From Halococcus saccharolyticus DSM 5350 (lineage in GTDB: Archaea; Halobacteriota; Halobacteria; Halobacteriales; Halococcaceae), in contig NZ_AOMD01000018.1 in assembly GCF_000336915.1 (NCBI RefSeq), forward strand, positions 202,425-241,653: DNA of 39,229 bases, written 5' to 3'. Under the pieces are notes generated by a model. It searched no databases and was not told where the DNA came from. It was given only the letters and a program-made list of their open reading frames with translations. The translations under genes were made by a program, and so were the position numbers. Every line of letters starts with the position of its first letter. Position 1 is the first letter of the stretch. This document shows positions 32,990 through 39,229 of the stretch, in pieces.

Positions 32990-33748
32990 TCACCCGTAGG
33001 TCGCGTCCCACCGGGTCGCCTTCCGGAGGTTACCACACTCGTTGCATTTCACTCGGCCCATCGTGTCCATCGCGTTATCAAGGGTCTCGCAGTTCGTACA
33101 GAAGTAGCCGTACTTGTCCTCCTCCGCGAACTCGGAGTCGCTGTAGGCGGTGAGAAAGGGTGCTTTCGAGCCGCGCTCGACCTGTTTTTCGTTGACGTAC
33201 AGTCCCTGGTCGTCGAGCGTGCGCACCGGATCGGACGACTCGGTCGTCGGTTCGACCTCGGCGTCGTCGGCGTGGAGGTAGATGTTCTCGACGTAGCTGC
33301 CGTCGTCGATCTCGACGGTGTCGGTGCCGACCTGCTCGAATCCGTACGCCGTGTAGAAATCGTTGCCCTCGGTGTTGTCGTCGAGCACTTTCGCACGGAG
33401 CTGTGCGGCCCCCATCTCGGAGAGCGCCTCCCGGGTGCGCTCGAACAGCCCCGCACCGATCCCCTGGCCACGGTAGTCGGGGTCGACGTGGAGCCATAGC
33501 AGGTCGCCGTTGCCTCCCTCGTTCACGAGGTCGCTCTCGGTGAACCCGCGGACCTCGTCCGCTTCCTCGGCGACCAACAGGAGTGTGTCGTCCTCGTCGA
33601 GTTTCTCCGCAAGCGTCTCGTCGTCGTACCACTGGGTGATCGCCCCGTCGATCGCCCGGGGGCTGAGCGAGTACGACGCTTCCATCGAATCGCGCGCGAT
33701 CCGTCTGATCGCTTCGCCGTCGTCGTGGGTGGCTTCCCTGAGGTTCAT
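32990..33748 (-). CDS. GNAT acetyltransferase with C-terminal zinc-binding domain
   Basis: 252 residues. The GNAT fold fills about 1-155, with the acetyl-CoA loop Y-R-G-Q-G-I-G-A-G-L. The C-terminal 80 residues carry C-T-N-C and C-N-E-C, a zinc-ribbon-like unit that I recall as DUF5816 in haloarchaea. It probably acetylates a small molecule or protein amine; the substrate is not visible. GCATAAAC (33771-33778) lies 27 bp before the ATG at 33748, so the mRNA is leaderless. Confidence 0.87.
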   Translation of the reverse strand: MNLREATHDDGEAIRRIARDSMEASYSLSPRAIDGAITQWYDDETLAEKLDEDDTLLLVAEEADEVRGFTESDLVNEGGNGDLLWLHVDPDYRGQGIGAGLFERTREALSEMGAAQLRAKVLDDNTEGNDFYTAYGFEQVGTDTVEIDDGSYVENIYLHADDAEVEPTTESSDPVRTLDDQGLYVNEKQVERGSKAPFLTAYSDSEFAEEDKYGYFCTNCETLDNAMDTMGRVKCNECGNLRKATRWDATYG

Positions 33749-33770
33749 GCCGTTGTTTCGGCGTTCGAAC

Positions 33771-33778
33771 GCATAAAC
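33771..33778 (-). promoter_or_regulatory. TATA box of the acetyltransferase gene
   Basis: Minus strand GTTTATGC, centred about 27 bp before the ATG at 33748. Confidence 0.6.
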
Positions 33779-33908
33779 CCCGGTGCCGATTCAGTGTCGA
33801 CCCGGCTCCGGCGTCGCCCATCCGTGGATCGTCGTGGACGGACCGTCTGGTGACATCGAACACGTTGTCGTAACGCTAAAGAGTCGAACATTCGTCTAGT
33901 GGACTAAC

Positions 33909-33953
33909 ATGACCATCATACGAGCGTTCTGGAGGGATCACGTTGGGAGTTGA
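33909..33953 (+). CDS. Leaderless upstream ORF before the HD-domain gene
   Basis: A 14-codon frame, MTIIRAFWRDHVGS, starts with ATG at 33909 about 30 bp after a CGCTAAAG box (33874-33881), where a leaderless mRNA would begin. It contains the SD sequence of the next gene and ends (TGA, 33951-33953) eight bases beyond that gene's TTG start codon, in another frame. It may set the expression of the HD gene by keeping ribosomes on the start site. That it is translated is an inference. Confidence 0.45.
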   Translation: MTIIRAFWRDHVGS

Positions 33954-34629
33954 GGTGAGGGAATCGCCGGTTTCGGCTGCATCGTTCGAAGCGATGGAAG
34001 CCTTCGTCGGCGATTACCTCGCGGCCAGCGTCAACAACGAGGTCGACGGCGGTCGGATGCGGTGGTACCCGTGGCACTCCGCGGCGTACCGGTTCAACCA
34101 CATCAGAAACGTGGTCGCGATCGCGACGGAGATCGCCGAAGCCGAAGGTGCGAACGTCGACGTCGTCCGGGTCGCCGCGCTCTTTCACGACGTCTCGAAG
34201 CTCGAAGCCGAACAGGACCACCACGCCGAGGCGGGCGCACGCGTCGCTCGCGAATATCTCCAATCGCACGGCGAGTACCCCGAGTCGTTCGTCGAGGAGG
34301 TGTGTACGGCGGTCGCCGATCACTCCTATCAGGGCCCGCTCACGGAGCTCCCGCTCGAAACGCGGTGTCTCATCGAGGCCGATCTGCTCGACAAGGTGGG
34401 AGCGAACGGAGCGGTGCTGTTGGTCCTCCGGATGGGCTACGAATCACGCACCCACATGGACGCCGCCGAGATGGTCGGGCGAGTGGCCGATCGCGGCGAG
34501 GACGTGGCCGCGCGCGTCGAGAGCGATCGGGCGGTGAGCCTCGTCCACCAGCGGCTCAAGCGCGTGAAGTGGCTGCGCGAATGGCTTGACGACGAGATCG
34601 CTGGCGTGGACATCGAGCCCGACGAGTGA
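33943..34629 (+). CDS. HD-domain phosphohydrolase-like protein
   Basis: 228 residues. The metal-binding pattern is His53 (F-N-H-I-R-N-V), His82-Asp83 (L-F-H-D-V-S-K), H-H at 93-94 and a later A-D-H-S-Y and E-A-D-L-L-D. HD proteins cleave phosphoester bonds, often of nucleotides; this one resembles the YedJ-type group. The start is TTG at 33943, because GGAGGGATCA (33931-33940), close to the full anti-SD complement, lies just upstream. An upstream ORF overlaps this start. Confidence 0.87.
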   Translation: MGVEVRESPVSAASFEAMEAFVGDYLAASVNNEVDGGRMRWYPWHSAAYRFNHIRNVVAIATEIAEAEGANVDVVRVAALFHDVSKLEAEQDHHAEAGARVAREYLQSHGEYPESFVEEVCTAVADHSYQGPLTELPLETRCLIEADLLDKVGANGAVLLVLRMGYESRTHMDAAEMVGRVADRGEDVAARVESDRAVSLVHQRLKRVKWLREWLDDEIAGVDIEPDE

Positions 34630-34639
34630 GCCACCTGGC

Positions 34640-35338
34640 TCAGACGAGCGGGAACGATCCACCCAGCACCGACGTCGCCTCGCCGAGGAAGATCAGTCCG
34701 AAGACCGCGAGCACGATCGCGCTCGCGTAGGCGACTGTCGGTCCAACACTGGTAGCCCGCCGCTCGGCCGCGACCAGCGTCGCCGGAAACCCCACGATCC
34801 AGACCACGATCCCGGCGAAAAACCCGACGAGCAGCGTTGGGCTCCCGGTCGAAACGACCAACACGCCCGAGAGCGCCTCGCCGACGGAGGGCAGCGCCGC
34901 GAGCACGTCGATCCGGCCCGGTTCAAGCAGTCCGACGCCAACCGTGAGCCAGAAGACGATCTGATAGGGATTGGTGAGCGCGAGCACGAACGCCTTTCGG
35001 AATCCCCGCGAACCCTCGGGAGTTACCTCGTCGGTCGAAGCGGTGGCATCCCGCGCCGCAGTGTAGGCGAAGTAAAGCATCAACGCGCCGCCGATCGCGA
35101 ACGCGAGGCCGCGCACGATCGGGAACCGCTCGACAACTGCGACCGCACCGACCACTGCGAGCACGAAAAAGCAGGCGTCCGCGATCAACGCACCGAGTCC
35201 CGCCCAGAATCCCGCTGTCCAGCCGCGGAGCACGCTCTCCTCGGCGATGATCGCGTTCATCGGACCCGGCGGTGCGGCGATCGCGAGGCCGAACACCGCA
35301 CCGGCGAGCACCGTCGTTGCGGCTTCGAGAACGGCCAT
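34640..35338 (-). CDS. LysE/RhtB-type exporter
   Basis: 232 residues with six membrane helices. The first helix ends A-I-A-A-P-P-G-P-M-N-A, the family's hallmark loop P-G-P, and a second mark, L-T-N-P-Y-Q-I-V-F-W, lies near residues 121-130. Members export amino acids or similar small solutes. The ATG at 35338 starts directly before helix 1. It is convergent with the HD gene, ten bases away. No clear TATA box was found upstream. Substrate unknown. Confidence 0.88.
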   Translation of the reverse strand: MAVLEAATTVLAGAVFGLAIAAPPGPMNAIIAEESVLRGWTAGFWAGLGALIADACFFVLAVVGAVAVVERFPIVRGLAFAIGGALMLYFAYTAARDATASTDEVTPEGSRGFRKAFVLALTNPYQIVFWLTVGVGLLEPGRIDVLAALPSVGEALSGVLVVSTGSPTLLVGFFAGIVVWIVGFPATLVAAERRATSVGPTVAYASAIVLAVFGLIFLGEATSVLGGSFPLV

Positions 35339-35467
35339 CGATCACTCTCTCTGACCGGTGTCGGTCGTGCACCCAGCGGACGCACCTGTCTTCATCGTCA
35401 TCGTCTCATACGCGGCGACTGGCGCGAATAAGTCTGTTCATCGTGTTGATACATGTCGACGCGGTCT

Positions 35468-35558
35468 GGTGCGGCGGCCGCCAGGCGGCGGTTGCGGCAG
35501 TGGTGCGGTTGCGGTGGCGGAAGCAGTGCTGTGCGGGGCGGTTGCGGCGGTAGTGCGG
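35468..35558. repeat. GCGGTTGCGG-rich low-complexity tract
   Basis: GCGGTTGCGG occurs three times with variants, mixed with GGTGCGG and GGCGGCCGCC. Many G runs of two to four give G-quadruplex potential on the plus strand. It lies in the 281-bp gap between LysE and threonine synthase genes. The open frame across it is Arg-rich and not a gene. Confidence 0.5.
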
Positions 35559-35619
35559 AAATCGCCAGCAACTGTACCGCAAGCGAGCGACTGAGGACCC
35601 CGTGTAAAAAAGTCGATGC

Positions 35620-36810
35620 TTAGATACCCTTGCCCATCAGATGGCTCCGGAGGATGTCGTCTTCCTTGTTGCCGGTGGCGGTGTTCATCAGCACTACCGT
35701 GTCGTCGCTCTCGAACTCGTTCTGTTCGGCGAGCTCCCACGCGCCGCTCGCGGCCGCCGCGCAGGTCGCACCCATCTCGACTCCTTCGTGTTGGGCCACC
35801 GTGATCGCGCTGTCGAGGATGTCCTCGTCGGGAGTCGCGACCGCGCCGCCGTCGGATTCACGGAGTGCGTCGAGAATCAGCGGGCTCGCACCGGGGTCGG
35901 GGATCTCGATCCCGCCGCAGATGGTGTCGGGCGTGTCCCACGTCTCGTGGGTCGCGTCGCCCGCGTTCCACGCGTCGACGATCGGCGCACAGCCGCTCGA
36001 CTGGGCGGCGTACATCGCGGGGAGGTCGTCGGTGAGCCCGAGGTCCCGGAACTCTTTCGCGCCCTTGTGCATCCCGACGAGCCCCACGCCGCCGCCGGTG
36101 GGGTAGACGATTCTGTCCGGGACTTCCCAGTCGAGCTGTTCTGCGATCTCGTAGTACATCGTCTTCTTGCCCTCGTGGCGGTATGGCGTCGTGAACGAGC
36201 TCGTGGAGTACCAGTCCTCACCCTCCATCGCGTCGGCGCAGGCCGCGGCGGCGTCCTCGAAGCGGCCCTCGACCACGGTCATGTCGCCGCCGTGGACGTT
36301 GATCATCGCCTTGTTGACGAAGTTCGCTCGCGAGGGGACGAACACGTGCGAGTCGAGCCCCGCGCGGGCGGCGTAGGCCGCGGCCGCCTGGCCGGCGTTG
36401 CCCGCCGACGTGAGCACGATGTCGCTCGCGCCGTGCTCGCGTGCGGCCGACACCGCGAGCGCGTGGCCGCGATCCTTGAACGAGCCCGTCGGATTCCGAC
36501 CCTCGTCTTTGATCACGACCCGCCCGACATCGAGCTCGTCGGCGAGCGCGGGACACTCGATCAGGGGGGTGGTGCCCTCGTCCATCGTCACCGCCGCGTC
36601 ACGCGGGATCGGGAGGAGTTCCTCGTAGCGCCACTGGCCGTCAAACGGCCTGGCTTCGAGGTCAGTGCGCGTGAGATTGATCTCCTCGTAGTCGTACGTC
36701 GGGTCGCAGATTCCGCCACACTCGGGACAGTCGTGGGTCACCGACTCGGCGTCGAATCGCTCGCCGCAGTCGGTGCATTCGAGCCCGTCGAACGCCGCGG
36801 TCGTCTCCAT
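35620..36810 (-). CDS. thrC: Threonine synthase
   Basis: 396 residues. An N-terminal zinc knuckle (Cys12, Cys15, Cys28, Cys31) precedes a fold II PLP enzyme. The PLP lysine is Lys112 in N-P-T-G-S-F-K-D-R-G, and the phosphate loop is G-G-G-V-G near residues 240-245. It turns O-phosphohomoserine into threonine. The ATG at 36810 has GACAAATG (36832-36839) about 26 bp upstream. Related cysteine-synthase-like enzymes exist, but motifs and length fit ThrC best. Confidence 0.92.
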   Translation of the reverse strand: METTAAFDGLECTDCGERFDAESVTHDCPECGGICDPTYDYEEINLTRTDLEARPFDGQWRYEELLPIPRDAAVTMDEGTTPLIECPALADELDVGRVVIKDEGRNPTGSFKDRGHALAVSAAREHGASDIVLTSAGNAGQAAAAYAARAGLDSHVFVPSRANFVNKAMINVHGGDMTVVEGRFEDAAAACADAMEGEDWYSTSSFTTPYRHEGKKTMYYEIAEQLDWEVPDRIVYPTGGGVGLVGMHKGAKEFRDLGLTDDLPAMYAAQSSGCAPIVDAWNAGDATHETWDTPDTICGGIEIPDPGASPLILDALRESDGGAVATPDEDILDSAITVAQHEGVEMGATCAAAASGAWELAEQNEFESDDTVVLMNTATGNKEDDILRSHLMGKGI

Positions 36811-36966
36811 AGGCTTGGACGGGTCGGGAGCGACAAATGGGTTCCCGTCCGATCATCGCTGTCGTCAAATCCGGTTCGAGTTGACGTTGCAACATTACCT
36901 GAATCGCCAGTCTCGAAACGGCTTCCGAGACCGCACTGTTGCCGACATCAATGAGAACCGCAAGCC

Positions 36967-37066
36967 ACACACCTCCCCAGCCGATTCGCTCCGCTCGTTT
37001 CACTCGCTTCGCTCATCCCTCGCACGAGAATGGCGCGCCGACAAGCGGCGCGCAGCCGCGCGCCAA
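36967..37066. repeat. Dispersed intergenic repeat, copy 2
   Basis: Shares CTCCCCAGCCGATTC, GAATGGCGCGCCGACAAGCG and AGCCGCGCGCCA in order with 4608-4740, but has an extra tract of GCTCGTTTCACTCGCTTCG type between the words. Confidence 0.45.
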
Positions 37067-37137
37067 CTGCACGGTCATACTCCGAGCCAGCGAAGCGTCG
37101 TCCAACCCTGATGCCAGCGGTTTTGTCCCCGGCGATC

Positions 37138-37147
37138 GGAGGTGATC
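37138..37147 (+). promoter_or_regulatory. Perfect Shine-Dalgarno sequence
   Basis: GGAGGTGATC, complementary over ten bases to the usual archaeal 16S rRNA 3' end, six bases (core GGAGG) before the ATG at 37149. This is unusual among the leaderless neighbours. Confidence 0.75.
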
Positions 37148-37148
37148 C

Positions 37149-38441
37149 ATGACTCGGGTCATCGTCGTCGGCGGGGGGCTCGCAGGGCTGACTGCGGCCC
37201 GCCACCTCGCCCGCGCGGGGATCGACGTCCAAGTGTTCGAGCGCCGGGACACGGTCGGTGGTCGTGTTCGGAGCCGCCACGAGGACGGGTTCGTGCTTGA
37301 TCGCGGTTTCCAGGTGTTGTTCACGGCGTATCCCGCCGCAAAGCGCGAACTCGACCTCAATGCGCTCGATCTCCGCGAGTTCACGCCCGGCGCGACGATC
37401 GCGCGACCTGGCCACCGGACCGTGCTCGCCGATCCGCTCCGCGATCCCGGCTCGCTCACCGACACCCTGTTCAACCGCGATCCCACGCTCCGCGACAAGC
37501 TCAGGGTGCTCTCCCTCCGCCGCGAGTTCGCCGAACGGGACGAGACCGAGCTCTTCGTTGGCGAGGACCGATCGATCCGCGAGTTCCTTGCCGATCGGGG
37601 ATTCTCGGAGCCGTTCGTCGAGCGGTTTTTCGCCCCGTTCTACGGCGGAATCACGCTCGATCGGAACCTCTCGACCTCGGCCGCGGTGTTCGGCTACACC
37701 TTTCGGATGCTCGCCGAGGGGTCGATCGCGATCCCTGCCGATGGAATGGGTGCGATCCCCGAACAGCTCGCCGATACGGCTCGCGACCAGGGTGCCCGGA
37801 TCGCACTCGATACGCCGGTCGAGACGATCGAGACGCCCGAGCGTGGGGCTGGATCGATCGACACGGCGACCGACGAGGTGACGGTCGAGACCGGCGGCGA
37901 GACCCACACGGCGGACGCGGTCGTGGTCGCCACCGATCCGCAGTCCGCCAGGGACCTCACCGACGTCGCGTCGATCCCGACCGACGCCCGCGGCTGCGTG
38001 ACCCAGTATTTCTCGCTGCCGACCTACAACGCCCTCGACACCGGGCGAAAGCTCCTGCTCAACGCCGGCGAGGATGGCCCGAACCACGTCGCACCCCTCT
38101 CGACGGTGGCTCCCGAGTACGCTCCAGATGCCCAGACCCTTCTGAGCGCCACCTTCCTCGGTGATCCGGACGAAAGCGACGACGAACTCGCCACACAGGT
38201 CGAGCGGACGCTCGCGGCGTGGTACCCCGAGCGCCGGTTCGACGATCTCGTCCATCGCCACACCGATCGGATCCCGTTCGCCCAGATCGCCCAGCCGCCG
38301 GGCTTCTACCGCGACACGCCGGCCGTCGACGCACCGGCAGGTTCCGTCTATCTCGCTGGCGATCACACCCGGTGGTCGTCGATCCACGCCACGCTGGACA
38401 GCGGCCGTGCGGCCGCTCGTGCAGTGCTCGATTCAGAGTAG
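37149..38441 (+). CDS. FAD-dependent amine oxidase/phytoene desaturase-like oxidoreductase
   Basis: 430 residues. The dinucleotide-binding site V-V-G-G-G-L-A-G-L-T-A-A (6-17) and the following V-F-E-R-R-D-T-V-G-G-R-V (about 33-44) are typical of the NAD(P)-binding-8/amine oxidase superfamily, and the C-terminal V-Y-L-A-G-D-H-T closes the FAD site. Substrates of relatives include carotenoids, protoporphyrinogen and amines; none can be chosen here. The start is beyond doubt: GGAGGTGATC, the full anti-SD complement, ends one base before the ATG. The end overlaps the convergent phosphoesterase gene by nine bases. Confidence 0.88.
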   Translation: MTRVIVVGGGLAGLTAARHLARAGIDVQVFERRDTVGGRVRSRHEDGFVLDRGFQVLFTAYPAAKRELDLNALDLREFTPGATIARPGHRTVLADPLRDPGSLTDTLFNRDPTLRDKLRVLSLRREFAERDETELFVGEDRSIREFLADRGFSEPFVERFFAPFYGGITLDRNLSTSAAVFGYTFRMLAEGSIAIPADGMGAIPEQLADTARDQGARIALDTPVETIETPERGAGSIDTATDEVTVETGGETHTADAVVVATDPQSARDLTDVASIPTDARGCVTQYFSLPTYNALDTGRKLLLNAGEDGPNHVAPLSTVAPEYAPDAQTLLSATFLGDPDESDDELATQVERTLAAWYPERRFDDLVHRHTDRIPFAQIAQPPGFYRDTPAVDAPAGSVYLAGDHTRWSSIHATLDSGRAAARAVLDSE

Positions 38442-39176
38442 TTCTCGAAACGTACCCAGCGGAGGGAATTCGAGCGTCTCGTCCGCGTCTTCGTCGCGAA
38501 CTACTGGCCGGAACTCGTCGAGATCGGTCACGAGCGGCGAATCGAGCGCCCCGAGCTGGTTGACGACGACGCCCGGTGCGAGCTTCGTGAACGACGGCAA
38601 CACGACCACCTCGGCGGCCACGGCGGCCGACCGTCCGACGAGGTAGCAAGGCCGCCGTTGTCCCTCGATCCGGATCGCCGGATGATCGTGACCGACGACG
38701 TACCGCTCGGCTGCGGTGTCGGGCAGCGCGTGTCCGTGGCAGACGACCGTTTTCCCCACTCGGTGTTCGTCCGCGGTCGGACCGTCCCACACTGCGTCGA
38801 GCAGCGTGTCGTGGTTGCCTGGTGTGACGATCAGCCGCGCTCCGGCCTGCTCGACCGTTCGCTCCACGTGGTGGAAGGTTTCGCGCACCCCGTCGGGAAG
38901 GCGATCGAACGAGTGGAGCACGTCGCCCGCGAGCACGACCTCGGTGGGCGAAAAGCGCTCGCAGAGTTCGGCGAGTCGCGACGGAACGTCGCTCTCCGAG
39001 AGCGGCAGCTCGACGTTCGCACTCGCGCCGCGCCCGAGATGGAGGTCCGCAAGCACGAGCGCATCACTTTCGGGAAGGTGGATCGCCCGGTCCGCGAACG
39101 CCGCGTCCATTACCCGGTCTCCGAGCGCGAAACGGATAGCCCCGGCGAACGGATGTGACCCGATACCGTCTTTCAT
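38433..39176 (-). CDS. ICC-like metallophosphoesterase (COG1407 type)
   Basis: 247 residues. Calcineurin-like metal motifs are in order: A-D-L-H-L-G-R, G-D-V-L-H-S-F, G-N-H-D-T and C-H-G-H-A then V-V-G-H-D-H-P. This is a two-metal hydrolase of phosphoesters; related genes are described as predicted ICC-like phosphoesterases. The ATG at 39176 is used; a GTG one codon earlier and an ATG at 39110 are alternatives, the latter removing a poorly conserved N-terminus. Its 3' end overlaps the FAD gene. Confidence 0.88.
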   Translation of the reverse strand: MKDGIGSHPFAGAIRFALGDRVMDAAFADRAIHLPESDALVLADLHLGRGASANVELPLSESDVPSRLAELCERFSPTEVVLAGDVLHSFDRLPDGVRETFHHVERTVEQAGARLIVTPGNHDTLLDAVWDGPTADEHRVGKTVVCHGHALPDTAAERYVVGHDHPAIRIEGQRRPCYLVGRSAAVAAEVVVLPSFTKLAPGVVVNQLGALDSPLVTDLDEFRPVVRDEDADETLEFPPLGTFRELL

Positions 39177-39229
39177 CACACTCTTATTACAATTGCAGGT
39201 GTGTCACAGAGTGTGACGACCACCGATCC

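Larger units (their letters stand above)
36811..37148. other. Intergenic region with repeat copy 2
   Basis: 338 bp between divergent genes without a credible ORF. It holds the thrC promoter, a 6-bp stem (36910-36915 with 36926-36931), the second copy of the dispersed repeat and the SD of the next gene. Confidence 0.5.

Noticed and set aside
1-39229. CRISPR arrays, insertion sequences, rRNA
   Set aside because: No regularly spaced repeats, transposase motifs or rRNA signatures were found.

Overview
The window is chromosomal DNA from a halophilic archaeon (class Halobacteria). Signs are the high G+C with C/G-ending codons, very acidic proteins, an archaeal initiator tRNA, transcription factor TFE, a Tat-exported lipoprotein, class III (type IV) pilins, and many genes whose TATA box lies about 25-27 bp before the start codon, as expected for leaderless mRNAs. 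I cannot fix the genus.

Layout. 1-600: gene-poor DNA, then the initiator tRNA-Met. 715-4497: a surface glycan group (GtrA-type membrane protein and family 2 glycosyltransferase, divergent from a large DUF2298 membrane protein). 4775-6728: a TFE, DUF2110, DUF5803-type lipoprotein operon on the minus strand. 6923-9241: a beta-propeller-like protein, a small protein and a DJ-1/PfpI protein. 9400-15979: a complete five-gene peptide-type ABC importer operon. 16087-17244: a purine phosphoribosyltransferase and a SHOCT membrane protein.

17372-26793 is the most interesting part. A 9,026-bp integrative element (17705-26730, bounded by an 11-bp direct repeat) sits inside a type IV pilin gene. The 3' part of that gene is at 17372-17704 and its 5' part at 26742-26793. 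Joining the flanks through the 11-bp core restores an intact pilin reading frame. The element carries a RHH/wHTH-like regulator and tyrosine integrase at its left end, a helicase-like protein fused to a winged helix, two large nested-dyad sites, an Mrr-type nuclease with membrane helices, several unknown or membrane proteins and, at its right end, its own complete pilin. The host pilin start is fused in frame to a short element-encoded peptide whose stop overlaps (ATGA) the start of the element pilin. Integration therefore appears to replace the host pilin with the element's pilin behind the host promoter.

27047-39229: ordinary chromosomal genes again. These are a small secreted protein, an Agl23/TIGR03663-like membrane protein, CoaBC of coenzyme A synthesis, a glycosylation-rich beta-helix surface protein, a SRPBCC protein, a small membrane protein, a GNAT acetyltransferase, an HD-domain protein preceded by a leaderless upstream ORF, a LysE-type exporter, threonine synthase, an FAD oxidoreductase and an ICC-like phosphoesterase. 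No rRNA, CRISPR array or insertion sequence was seen.
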